From: Ornithinibacillus massiliensis
Lineage (GTDB): Bacteria > Bacillota > Bacilli > Bacillales > Amphibacillaceae
Assembly (NCBI RefSeq): GCF_018310345.1
Contig: NZ_JAGXBY010000006.1
Coordinates: 167,223 to 231,222 of the forward strand
Length of the DNA stretch: 64,000 nucleotides
Direction: 5' to 3'
The translations under genes were made by a program, and so were the position numbers. Positions 7,915 to 14,522 of the stretch are shown in pieces. Every line of letters starts with the position of its first letter. Position 1 is the stretch's first letter. The notes beneath the pieces were generated by a model. That model worked only from the letters and a program-made list of their open reading frames with translations, ran no database searches and was not told where the DNA came from.

Positions 7915-8718
7915 ATGAGACAGTCACGAGTAGCTAAGTATCGGAAAAAACATAGAAAATTAATCATTATCATGCAATTATTAGCTATCCTATATGCTTC
8001 TATCGCATCATTATCGCTCGTTACCTCAACTACAACGGCTTATTTTAGCTATACAAGTCCTAAGGTGACGACTACCATTTCTACAGCAAGTGACTGGTGG
8101 GATGGAAGTGAATTAGCATTCCTTGATAATGCAACAGATGTTGTACATAGCTGTCCACCAGTTGAAATAGAAGTACAGATCAAGAATATTGGACACGGTG
8201 ACATGACAGGGGCAACAGAATACAAAGTATTTTATTCTGAACAAAAAGGTAACCCTGAGAAACTTGGCAAAGAAATTGCAAATGGACTGATACAACCATT
8301 AAATGCCGGTGAAGAAATAAGCCTTACATATACTGCAACAGAAGAAGGTTGGTATCAATTCATGGCGTATCAGCTACCAGGCTTTCAAGAAAATGAAGAG
8401 AATAGAACGGAAATATGGAGCAATAAAGTAAAGGTACAATGCCCGCCAAAAGATAAAAAACACGAAGAAGATTCTGCTATCAATGAGAAAGAAGCGAGTG
8501 AAAATGAACCTAAAGAGGAAGAAATAGTAGAAGAGCAGACCGTCATACAACCAGAAGAAGAGAATGAAGATGAAAATAAGGCTAGCACGAAAAAAGATAA
8601 TGCTAATGAAATAAATGGGGTAGAGGAAAATCCAGTTGAACAAAATGAATCTGTTCATTCAGAGAGTGAACCGATGGAAGAAGACACTGTGAATTCATCT
8701 GAGGAAGGAGAAAATTAA
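7915..8718 (+). CDS. tapA: TapA-like fibre assembly/anchoring protein
   Basis: A 267-residue protein with a basic N-terminus, one hydrophobic segment at about residues 15-38 ending in TTTAYFSYT, a globular domain with two cysteines (HSCPP and VQCPP) and a long acidic, Glu-rich low-complexity tail from about residue 185. This matches B. subtilis TapA: signal, a beta domain ending in WSNKVKVQC, and a disordered charged tail. TapA nucleates TasA fibres at the cell surface. A strong GGGGGAGA precedes the ATG, and the stop abuts the sipW start. Tail divergence is normal for the family. Confidence 0.85.
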   Translation: MRQSRVAKYRKKHRKLIIIMQLLAILYASIASLSLVTSTTTAYFSYTSPKVTTTISTASDWWDGSELAFLDNATDVVHSCPPVEIEVQIKNIGHGDMTGATEYKVFYSEQKGNPEKLGKEIANGLIQPLNAGEEISLTYTATEEGWYQFMAYQLPGFQENEENRTEIWSNKVKVQCPPKDKKHEEDSAINEKEASENEPKEEEIVEEQTVIQPEEENEDENKASTKKDNANEINGVEENPVEQNESVHSESEPMEEDTVNSSEEGEN

Positions 8719-9306
8719 ATGAATTTAAAAACAGTCGCAAAATGGACTGGTAATTTACTTACGTATGTCATGATGGCTGTATTAATCTTTCTAGCGGTTA
8801 CGGTTGTTGCAACGAAAGCTTCAGGGGGAGAACCAGAAATTCTAGGCTATCAATTAAAAACGGTATTATCGGGATCAATGGAGCCAGAATTCAATACAGG
8901 TTCTATTATCGCAGTGGAGCCTGGTGGAGACATGACTCGCTTTCAATCGGGGGATGTTATCACATTCGTGGAAGAAGATGGAAAGTTAATTACCCATAGG
9001 GTTATAGAGGTAGTAAATAGTGGAGAACATGTTATGTATCGAACAAAGGGAGATAATAATGCTTCCCCAGATAGTAGCTTAGTACTTTCTGATAACGTTG
9101 TTGCCCAGTATACAGGCTTCACTATTCCTTATTTAGGATATGTCGTTAACTTTGCACAATCCCAAAATGGAGCATTTTTACTATTAATACCAGGATTCAT
9201 CCTAATCGTGTATGCCGGTTTCACTATATGGCAAGCAGTTCGAGAACTAGAGGCTACGAATAAAGAACTAGCTAAACAAATAAATGAAAATAGTACGGTA
9301 TCTTAA
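8719..9306 (+). CDS. sipW: SipW-type (ER-like) signal peptidase I
   Basis: A 195-residue membrane serine protease that removes the signal peptides of TasA and TapA. Transmembrane helices lie at about residues 13-33 and 170-192. The catalytic serine is in SGSMEPEF (Ser53); the His of ITHRVIEV (His93) replaces the bacterial lysine, and KGDNN supplies the conserved aspartate. This Ser-His arrangement defines the archaeal/ER type to which SipW belongs. The ATG follows the tapA stop directly, with GGAAGGAG inside the tapA end, indicating translational coupling. Confidence 0.92.
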   Translation: MNLKTVAKWTGNLLTYVMMAVLIFLAVTVVATKASGGEPEILGYQLKTVLSGSMEPEFNTGSIIAVEPGGDMTRFQSGDVITFVEEDGKLITHRVIEVVNSGEHVMYRTKGDNNASPDSSLVLSDNVVAQYTGFTIPYLGYVVNFAQSQNGAFLLLIPGFILIVYAGFTIWQAVRELEATNKELAKQINENSTVS

Positions 9307-9343
9307 TATGATTTTGATAGTTTTGCCTTAAGGGGGCGATGAA

Positions 9344-10039
9344 TTGAAGCGGCTAATGTTGGTTAGTTTGGCATTCGTTATCGGGTTTTTTATACTACAT
9401 GATCCTTTATTAACGATGGCCGATAATTCCAATGCAACAATTAATGAAAAAGCAGAAATAGCTATCTCGCTTTCACCTAGTGATATGCTTTTTAATGTGA
9501 ATAATATGAAACCAGGAGACTGGGCACCAAGAACACTTACGGTTATGAATGACGGGAAAAATGATTTTCACTATCAGATAAGCATTACCAATGAAGGGGA
9601 AGCGAAACTATTTAATGAACTTCTCATCGAAATGGAAGGGGAGGAAGGGATACTATATGAAGGTAAATTAGCAGAATTGGAAACGTTACCGAAGAGATTT
9701 CTTGCTGCTAACACATACGAAGAAATAGACATCACCGTTCGTTTTCCGGAGCATCTTGGTAATGAGTTTCAAGGGTTAGCTGTTCTTTTTAACATGTCGT
9801 TTGTAGCAGAGGCAGCTAATAGCACCCCTGGTACAGGTGATTCCGATGGTGAAGATAATAGCAAAACAGACAAAGATGTAAAGCATGTGGGAGGTAAAAT
9901 AAACGATGGAGATAACACAGCAGGATCTCCACTTCCTAAGACAGCAACAAATATGTTTCATTATTTATTAATTGGTACCTGTTTACTTCTAGCTGGGTTA
10001 ATCATTTACATTATTTCTAGAAGATTGAAAAAAGCGTGA
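9344..10039 (+). CDS. TasA-like protein with LPKTA sortase anchor
   Basis: A 231-residue surface protein starting at a TTG placed after AAGGGGGCG. A signal peptide covers about residues 1-26. The segment NMKPGDWAPRTLTVMNDG is clearly related to NLKPGDWMPRSFELQNNG of the TasA encoded upstream, so this is a second TasA/CalY-fold protein. A Gly/Asp/Ser-rich linker follows, then LPKTA at residues 197-201, a hydrophobic helix and the tail RRLKKA: a complete sortase sorting signal of the LPxTA type used by class D sortases. It could be a covalently wall-bound fibre base. No sortase gene lies in the window. It ends the operon. Confidence 0.85.
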   Translation: MKRLMLVSLAFVIGFFILHDPLLTMADNSNATINEKAEIAISLSPSDMLFNVNNMKPGDWAPRTLTVMNDGKNDFHYQISITNEGEAKLFNELLIEMEGEEGILYEGKLAELETLPKRFLAANTYEEIDITVRFPEHLGNEFQGLAVLFNMSFVAEAANSTPGTGDSDGEDNSKTDKDVKHVGGKINDGDNTAGSPLPKTATNMFHYLLIGTCLLLAGLIIYIISRRLKKA

Positions 10040-10125
10040 ATGAGGAGAGTGTAGCATATCGAAAAAAGTAATATGATTGGTTTGAACCTCCTACAAAACT
10101 AGTTTCATTCTGACAAAACAAGACA

Positions 10126-10154
10126 TACATAAAGTACTAGTTCTTTAGTATAAT
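10126..10154 (+). promoter_or_regulatory. sinI promoter with an embedded SinR-type box
   Basis: A perfect -10, TATAAT, lies at 10149-10154, about 20 bases before the riboswitch. The -35 is poor (TACATA, 17 bases upstream), suggesting activator dependence. An exact GTTCTTT at 10140-10146 occupies the spacer immediately upstream of the -10, where bound SinR would block polymerase. Confidence 0.55.
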
Positions 10155-10173
10155 AGATTTAGTAATAAATTCC

Positions 10174-10252
10174 ATCTATACAAAGGCAACCTCATTGAGA
10201 GATGGGGACGCAAAGTCACAGGTCCAATACTGGATGGCTGGATTGCATAGAT
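10174..10252 (+). ncRNA. Cyclic di-GMP-I (GEMM) riboswitch aptamer
   Basis: The conserved GEMM core is present in order: P1 closing pairs ATCTAT/ATAGAT with GGCAA/TTGC; P2 made of CCTCATT and GATGGGG with a GAGA tetraloop; the invariant linker ACGCAAAG; P3 with its TCCA/TGGA tip and the TGGATGGCTGG tetraloop-receptor side. This is the class-I receptor for bis-(3'-5')-cyclic dimeric GMP. No terminator follows before the next gene, so control is probably at translation or RNA stability of sinI. One possibility is that ACCTC of P2 pairs with the GGGGG of the sinI ribosome binding site when ligand is absent. Confidence 0.9.
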
Positions 10253-10271
10253 AAGTATGGGGGACGGGAAT

Positions 10272-10391
10272 TTGAATAAAATGATCGGTTTAGACTATGA
10301 GTGGATTTTGTTAATTAAGGAGGCAAAAAAACAGGGGATGACCGTAGAAGAAATACGACTATTTCTAGCGGAAGCAAAGCACCATGCATAA
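10272..10391 (+). CDS. sinI: SinI-like antirepressor of SinR (39 aa)
   Basis: A very short gene between the riboswitch and sinR. The protein contains LDYEWILLIKEAKKQGM then TVEEIRLFLAEAK, which aligns with B. subtilis SinI (LD-EW--L--EAK, then EEIR-FL---K), the helical hook that inserts into the SinR dimer and displaces it from DNA. The start is a TTG eight bases after GGGGG; an ATG three codons later would give 36 residues. It lacks the B. subtilis C-terminal tail but keeps the whole interaction motif. Its product should derepress the tasA operon. Confidence 0.85.
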   Translation: MNKMIGLDYEWILLIKEAKKQGMTVEEIRLFLAEAKHHA

Positions 10392-10427
10392 TTCTTTTGT
10401 TGTATTTTTGTACTTAATATAGAACTG

Positions 10428-10467
10428 CTCACCTGTTTGTGATATAATTTCGCTTGAAAGAGGTGAG
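10428..10467 (+). promoter_or_regulatory. sinR promoter and inverted repeat covering its ribosome binding site
   Basis: A TATAAT at 10443-10448 is a likely sinR -10 with a weak -35. CTCACCT at 10428-10434 is perfectly complementary to AGGTGAG at 10461-10467, which contains the sinR Shine-Dalgarno sequence. The left arm lies upstream of the -10, so only transcripts reading through from sinI would contain both arms and could hide the sinR start region. Confidence 0.5.
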
Positions 10468-10472
10468 TCGAA

Positions 10473-10799
10473 TTGATCGGAGAAAAAATCAAACAATTAC
10501 GCAAAGAAAAGAAAATGTCTATATCTGAACTAGCAGAAAAAGCAAATGTTGCCAAGTCTTACTTAAGTTCAATCGAACGTAACCTCCAATCCAATCCATC
10601 TATACAATTCATCGAGAAAATTAGTGCGGTTCTAGGTGTATCTGTGAATGAATTAATTAATACTAAAGACTCCATAGAATTGGAAGATTTAGACGGAGAA
10701 TGGCTAGAAATCGTGAAAGAAGCGATGGAATCTGGTGTATCGAAAGAAGATTTTAAGAGTTTCCTTGAATTTAATAAATGGAGAAAAAATAATAATTAG
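10473..10799 (+). CDS. sinR: Master biofilm regulator SinR
   Basis: A 108-residue DNA-binding repressor. Residues 1-66 are an XRE/Cro HTH domain (IKQLRKEKKMSISELAEKA, then AKSYLSSIERN and NPSIQF), nearly the same wording as B. subtilis SinR. The C-terminal part, EWLEIVKEAMESGVSKEDF and FLEFNKWRK, is the SinI-binding dimerisation hook. Start is a TTG behind GAGGTGA. It has its own terminator. With sinI just upstream and GTTCTTT boxes at both tasA and sinI promoters, it most likely represses both. Confidence 0.95.
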   Translation: MIGEKIKQLRKEKKMSISELAEKANVAKSYLSSIERNLQSNPSIQFIEKISAVLGVSVNELINTKDSIELEDLDGEWLEIVKEAMESGVSKEDFKSFLEFNKWRKNNN

Positions 10800-10828
10800 G
10801 AACCGTAGATTATACTGCGGTTTTTTTA
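10800..10828 (+). terminator. sinR terminator
   Basis: AACCGTAG and CTGCGGTT form the stem around ATTATA, followed by seven T residues. Confidence 0.85.
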
Positions 10829-10878
10829 TTTGTTATGATATAGTAATATAAGTGATTTTGGACAAGTATGGTGGAATG

Positions 10879-11367
10879 ATGAATCGTAAACTATTTTATT
10901 GGTTTCTGCCAATCATATGGATGGCTGTCATTTTCTTTTCTTCTGCGACCCCTTATGAAAAACAGGATATGAAACCATTACTAGCGAGCATTATTGATTT
11001 TTCTATTTTAGAACCGTATTTTAGTTGGGTTTCATTTATATATAATCAATCAGAGGTAAGCATTGCTGCACTTGGTGTAGAAGGATTTATCGAATTTTTC
11101 ATTCGTAAAGGGGCGCATTTCGGTGCATTTTTCTTATTGATGATTCTGTTTTGTATAGCATTCCGAAAGACCGTACAATGGAATTTACATAAAATTCTAG
11201 TTGTCTCATTTGGATTGACGATTGCATATGCTATTATGGATGAATTACATCAAGGCTTAACACCAAACAGAACGCCTTTTTATGGAGATGTAGTAATTGA
11301 CGGATTTGGAGCTAGCGTGGCATACTTCTTTCTACTAATCCGGTACAAAAAATGGAAAAAAATATAA
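10879..11367 (+). CDS. VanZ family membrane protein
   Basis: A 162-residue protein. The VanZ signature is seen as FFSSATPYEKQDM near the N-terminus, FIRKGAHFGAFFLLM in the middle and AIMDELHQGLTPNRTPFYGDVVIDGFGA near the end. About four transmembrane helices are expected. VanZ proteins are named after the teicoplanin-resistance accessory gene, but chromosomal copies in bacilli have unknown housekeeping roles. The frame is open from a GTG at 10852; the ATG pair at 10876/10879 following GGTGGA is the more typical start. Confidence 0.8.
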   Translation: MNRKLFYWFLPIIWMAVIFFSSATPYEKQDMKPLLASIIDFSILEPYFSWVSFIYNQSEVSIAALGVEGFIEFFIRKGAHFGAFFLLMILFCIAFRKTVQWNLHKILVVSFGLTIAYAIMDELHQGLTPNRTPFYGDVVIDGFGASVAYFFLLIRYKKWKKI

Positions 11368-11449
11368 AATTTAATAATTATAGTAAAAATGTTATAGATT
11401 TCATGGTATACTAGTTTTTAAATTAAATCATAGTCAAGGCGGTAATTTC

Positions 11450-11605
11450 ATGGTTGAGCGTGAGTTTTTTAAGAACATGATGAAAAAGGTAATCGATGAT
11501 ACAGAAAAAAATAAAATCCGTTCCTCTGAAGAATTAATTCAAACATTAATTAAAGAATTGAATGATCAACGAGAATTAAATCAAAATAAACGTATAATAA
11601 ATTAA
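11450..11605 (+). CDS. Small 51-aa protein of unknown function
   Basis: A 51-codon ORF with a good ribosome binding site (AAGGCGG, 7 bases before the ATG) and an intrinsic terminator just after its stop. The protein is hydrophilic and probably helical: it starts MVEREFFKNMMKKVIDD and contains RSSEELIQTLIKELNDQ. No family is recognised. The codon use, the Shine-Dalgarno sequence and the bracketing terminators argue that it is real. Confidence 0.6.
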   Translation: MVEREFFKNMMKKVIDDTEKNKIRSSEELIQTLIKELNDQRELNQNKRIIN

Positions 11606-11611
11606 CACTAG

Positions 11612-11645
11612 AGCTATTTCCTTTTAGAGGGAATGGCTTTTTTCT
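11612..11645 (+). terminator. Terminator after the 51-aa gene
   Basis: AGCTATTTCC pairs with GGGAATGGCT, followed by TTTTTTC. Confidence 0.75.
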
Positions 11646-11730
11646 TGTTTAGACTAGCTATTCCATAACTGGACAATAGTACTACCATATGATAATTTGA
11701 GATTGTAGTTAGCGAAGGGTAGGGGCATAA

Positions 11731-12909
11731 ATGGATCATACAGCACTATTGATAAAAAATGTAACCGTATTCTTAGAGAACACTAGAATTCCTAATGGAA
11801 GTCTTGTCATTGAAAAAGGAAAAATAAGCGAGATCTATCAAGAAAATGAAAAGCCTAAGCGTTATCCAAGTCAGTTTAAAATTATCGATGGGGAAGGGCT
11901 ATATGCTGTTCCGGGCTTTATTGACGGCCACATTCACGGTGCGAATGGGGCAGACGTAATGGATGGAACAGAAGAGGCATTAGATACCATTGCAGAAGTA
12001 CTACCGAAAGAAGGGACAACTAGTTTCCTTGCAACGACGATTACCCAGGCAGAAGAACAAATTGAACAGGCACTACGTACGGTTGCGGATTATCAACCTA
12101 AAGAGAATTGTGCTGAAATAATCGGGATTCATCTGGAAGGACCTTTTATAGAAGAAAGTAAGAAAGGCGCACAGCCTCTTGAGCATATTAGTAGACCAGA
12201 TAGTGCTCTTTTTGACAAATGGCAGAAGCTTTCTAATCATATGATTAAAACGATTACGATGGCACCGGAACTTGATCCAGAGGGATCGTTTATCCGCCAT
12301 TTAGCAAATCAAGGTGTCAATATATCAGCAGGACATACTGCGATTGATTTTAAAGGTATGAAAGAAGCGGTATCCAATGGGGTTAAGCAAGTTACACATT
12401 TATGCAATGCCATGACTGGGATTCATCATCGGGATATTGGTGTTGTAGGAGCAGCATTTCTGTTAGAAGAAATACGAGCAGAACTAATTGCTGATGGCAT
12501 ACATGTCGTTCCTGAAATGTTAGAAGTAATCTATCAAAATATGGGTAGTGATCGGATAATACTAATTACAGATGCCATGCGGGCAAAATGCTTACATGCT
12601 GGTACATATGAACTTGGCGGTCAAACAGTTTTAGTAGATGAGCAACGAGCTGTACTCGAAGATGGAACACTAGCAGGTAGTATTTTGAAGATGAATCATG
12701 GTGTTAAACAAATGTTGAATATACAGGATGTTTGTGTTGAGGATGTCATTAAAATGACGAGCACGAATCCAGCAAAACAACTGGGAGTATACGACCGGAA
12801 AGGAAGTATCGCTAAAGGGAAAGATGCAGACATTTTATTAATTGATGAGAACTTTACGATAAACTATACACTTTGCCGTGGAAAGATAGCATACAAAGGA
12901 GACGAGTGA
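11731..12909 (+). CDS. nagA: N-acetylglucosamine-6-phosphate deacetylase
   Basis: A 392-residue amidohydrolase that converts GlcNAc-6-P to GlcN-6-P and acetate in amino-sugar recycling. Metal-site and substrate motifs are visible in order: GFIDGHIHGANG, HLEGPFI, SAGHT, THLCNAMTGIHHR, ITDAMRAKC and DGTLAGS. The ATG follows GAAGGGTAGGGG. It overlaps nothing upstream and leads directly into nagB with one base between stop and start. An imperfect palindrome around TAGTACTA at about 11680 could be an operator, but I cannot assign it. The usual third gene, the GntR-type regulator nagR, is missing. Confidence 0.95.
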   Translation: MDHTALLIKNVTVFLENTRIPNGSLVIEKGKISEIYQENEKPKRYPSQFKIIDGEGLYAVPGFIDGHIHGANGADVMDGTEEALDTIAEVLPKEGTTSFLATTITQAEEQIEQALRTVADYQPKENCAEIIGIHLEGPFIEESKKGAQPLEHISRPDSALFDKWQKLSNHMIKTITMAPELDPEGSFIRHLANQGVNISAGHTAIDFKGMKEAVSNGVKQVTHLCNAMTGIHHRDIGVVGAAFLLEEIRAELIADGIHVVPEMLEVIYQNMGSDRIILITDAMRAKCLHAGTYELGGQTVLVDEQRAVLEDGTLAGSILKMNHGVKQMLNIQDVCVEDVIKMTSTNPAKQLGVYDRKGSIAKGKDADILLIDENFTINYTLCRGKIAYKGDE

Positions 12910-12910
12910 T

Positions 12911-13666
12911 ATGAACATCATATCTGCCAAGGATTATCAGGATATAAGTTTGAAAGCTAGTGAATTTGTAATTCAAACTATTAAAGAGTTGGACAAGCCA
13001 GTATTAGGGCTTGCGACTGGCTCTACGCCAGAAGGACTGTATAAATGCCTGATTGATCGAAATAATGAGAAACAAGTTTCTTTCCAAGAAGTGACCACAT
13101 TTAACTTGGATGAATATGTTGGGCTAACAGCAAATCATCCGAATAGTTATCGCTATTATATGAATGAAAAACTGTTTCAGCATATTGATATTTCTATAGA
13201 GAATACGCATATTCCAAATGGTTCTGCCAAGGATTTAGAAAAAGAATGTGTAGCTTACGAGGAATTAATTCAGCAGCACAATTGTATTGACTTACAAATT
13301 CTAGGGATAGGTCATAACGGACATATTGGGTTTAATGAACCAGGAACATCGTTTACTACTCGAACCCATTTAGTTGAATTAGCGGAGACGACTCGTAAAG
13401 CCAATGCCCGTTTCTTCAATTCATGGGAAGAAGTACCATCACAAGCGATTACGACTGGAATTGGTACGATTATGGATAGTAAACAGATTTTATTACTAGT
13501 ATCTGGTGAGGATAAAGCTGAAGCATTGAACCGATTGTTAGATGGAGAAATTTCTGAAGAATTTCCAGCGTCCGTATTGAAAGAACATCCGAATGTTACC
13601 GTAATTGCAGATGAAGCAGCTTTATCAAAAGTACAAAGGAATAAAAAAACTTGGCGTCATGATTGA
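12911..13666 (+). CDS. nagB: Glucosamine-6-phosphate deaminase
   Basis: A 251-residue cytosolic isomerase/deaminase producing fructose-6-P and ammonia, the step after NagA. Motifs: LGLATGSTPEGLY, NLDEYVGL with NSYRYYMN, LGIGHNGHIGFNEPG with the catalytic His, and TTGIGTIMDS. Its length is close to the B. subtilis enzyme. It is cotranscribed with nagA. The last codons and stop lie inside the left arm of a terminator shared with the convergent yvyE gene. Confidence 0.95.
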   Translation: MNIISAKDYQDISLKASEFVIQTIKELDKPVLGLATGSTPEGLYKCLIDRNNEKQVSFQEVTTFNLDEYVGLTANHPNSYRYYMNEKLFQHIDISIENTHIPNGSAKDLEKECVAYEELIQQHNCIDLQILGIGHNGHIGFNEPGTSFTTRTHLVELAETTRKANARFFNSWEEVPSQAITTGIGTIMDSKQILLLVSGEDKAEALNRLLDGEISEEFPASVLKEHPNVTVIADEAALSKVQRNKKTWRHD

Positions 13667-13681
13667 AACGCCAAGTTTTTC
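13646..13681. terminator. Bidirectional terminator between nagB and yvyE
   Basis: AAACTTGGCGT and ACGCCAAGTTT flank the nagB stop codon, with A-rich sequence before and T-rich sequence after, so it can work in both directions. Confidence 0.85.
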
Positions 13682-14331
13682 TATTCCTTTGTACTTTCAA
13701 CCTCAATTTCCACATACTTTTCGCCAATAGCTTGTATGACAGCTTGTCCGTTCGTTAAATCTGTCATCCACTTTTGAAAGGCAGTTTCCAGACCATCTTC
13801 TACATAGACAATAAATTCTATATTCTCCAGATAATGTATCGTCTCTAACATATGTTCAGAATTCCGTAATTCATTTTCAAGCTTTCCAAGTAAGGCATAA
13901 TCGACAGTGATAGAGATCCCTTTCATTAATTGTCTTTTAATAATTCCAACTGCTTTAATCGCTTCTGAGGTTGAACTGCCGTAAGCGCGGATTAGTCCAC
14001 CTGCACCAAGCTTAATTCCACCGAAATATCTCGTGACGACTACTGCAGTGTCCTTAAGATTCTGTTTTTTTAGGACTTCTAGCATAGGCACTCCAGCTGT
14101 CCCGCTCGGTTCACCATCATCGTTTGCCTTTTGGATATGGTCATGCTCACCGATTATATATGCAGAACAATTATGTGTTGCATCATGATACTTCTTCTTC
14201 ATTTCCTGAATAAAGCTCTGGGCTTCTTCTTCTGTTTCAACACGTTTAATCGTGCCTATAAATCTTGATTTTTGAATAACGATTTCATGGGATCCGCCAT
14301 CTTTATTCACAGTATAATAGTTCGTTAACAC
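13681..14331 (-). CDS. yvyE: YigZ/IMPACT family protein
   Basis: A 216-residue protein of the UPF0029/IMPACT family. The N-terminal fold shows QKSRFIGTIKRVETEEEAQ, CSAYIIG, DDGEPSGTAGVPML and VVVTRYFGGIKLGAGGLIRAYG; a C-terminal DUF1949-type domain follows. The chosen GTG start has TAGGAGGAGGA nine bases upstream, whereas the longer frame runs back through that site. It lies divergent to degS, exactly as in B. subtilis. The biochemical role is unsettled; eukaryotic IMPACT proteins act on translation control. Confidence 0.9.
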   Translation of the reverse strand: MLTNYYTVNKDGGSHEIVIQKSRFIGTIKRVETEEEAQSFIQEMKKKYHDATHNCSAYIIGEHDHIQKANDDGEPSGTAGVPMLEVLKKQNLKDTAVVVTRYFGGIKLGAGGLIRAYGSSTSEAIKAVGIIKRQLMKGISITVDYALLGKLENELRNSEHMLETIHYLENIEFIVYVEDGLETAFQKWMTDLTNGQAVIQAIGEKYVEIEVESTKE

Positions 14332-14400
14332 AGGAATAAATCCTCCTCCTAGTTGCATTTTAGTCTAATATAAGGAAAAAATATGTTTGAGTAAAGAAAT

Positions 14401-14425
14401 GTTTGGGTATATGTTACTAGGGTAA
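14401..14425 (+). promoter_or_regulatory. Possible SigB-type promoter upstream of degS
   Basis: GTTTGG (14401-14406) and GGGTAA (14420-14425) are separated by 13 bases, close to the SigB pattern GTTTAA-N12-14-GGGTAT. It lies about 100 bp before degS. This is suggestive only. Confidence 0.3.
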
Positions 14426-14522
14426 ATGCAAATAATTAATCATTTTTATAAAAACTTTCCAAATAACCCTATAAAAAAAGATTTTTAGCACGTATAATTA
14501 TACCATAGGTTGGTGAGTGCTG

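Noticed and set aside
8374..8658. Minus-strand ORF of 94 codons inside tapA
   Set aside because: It is a shadow of the Glu-rich tapA tail, giving a Phe-rich product with no start signal.
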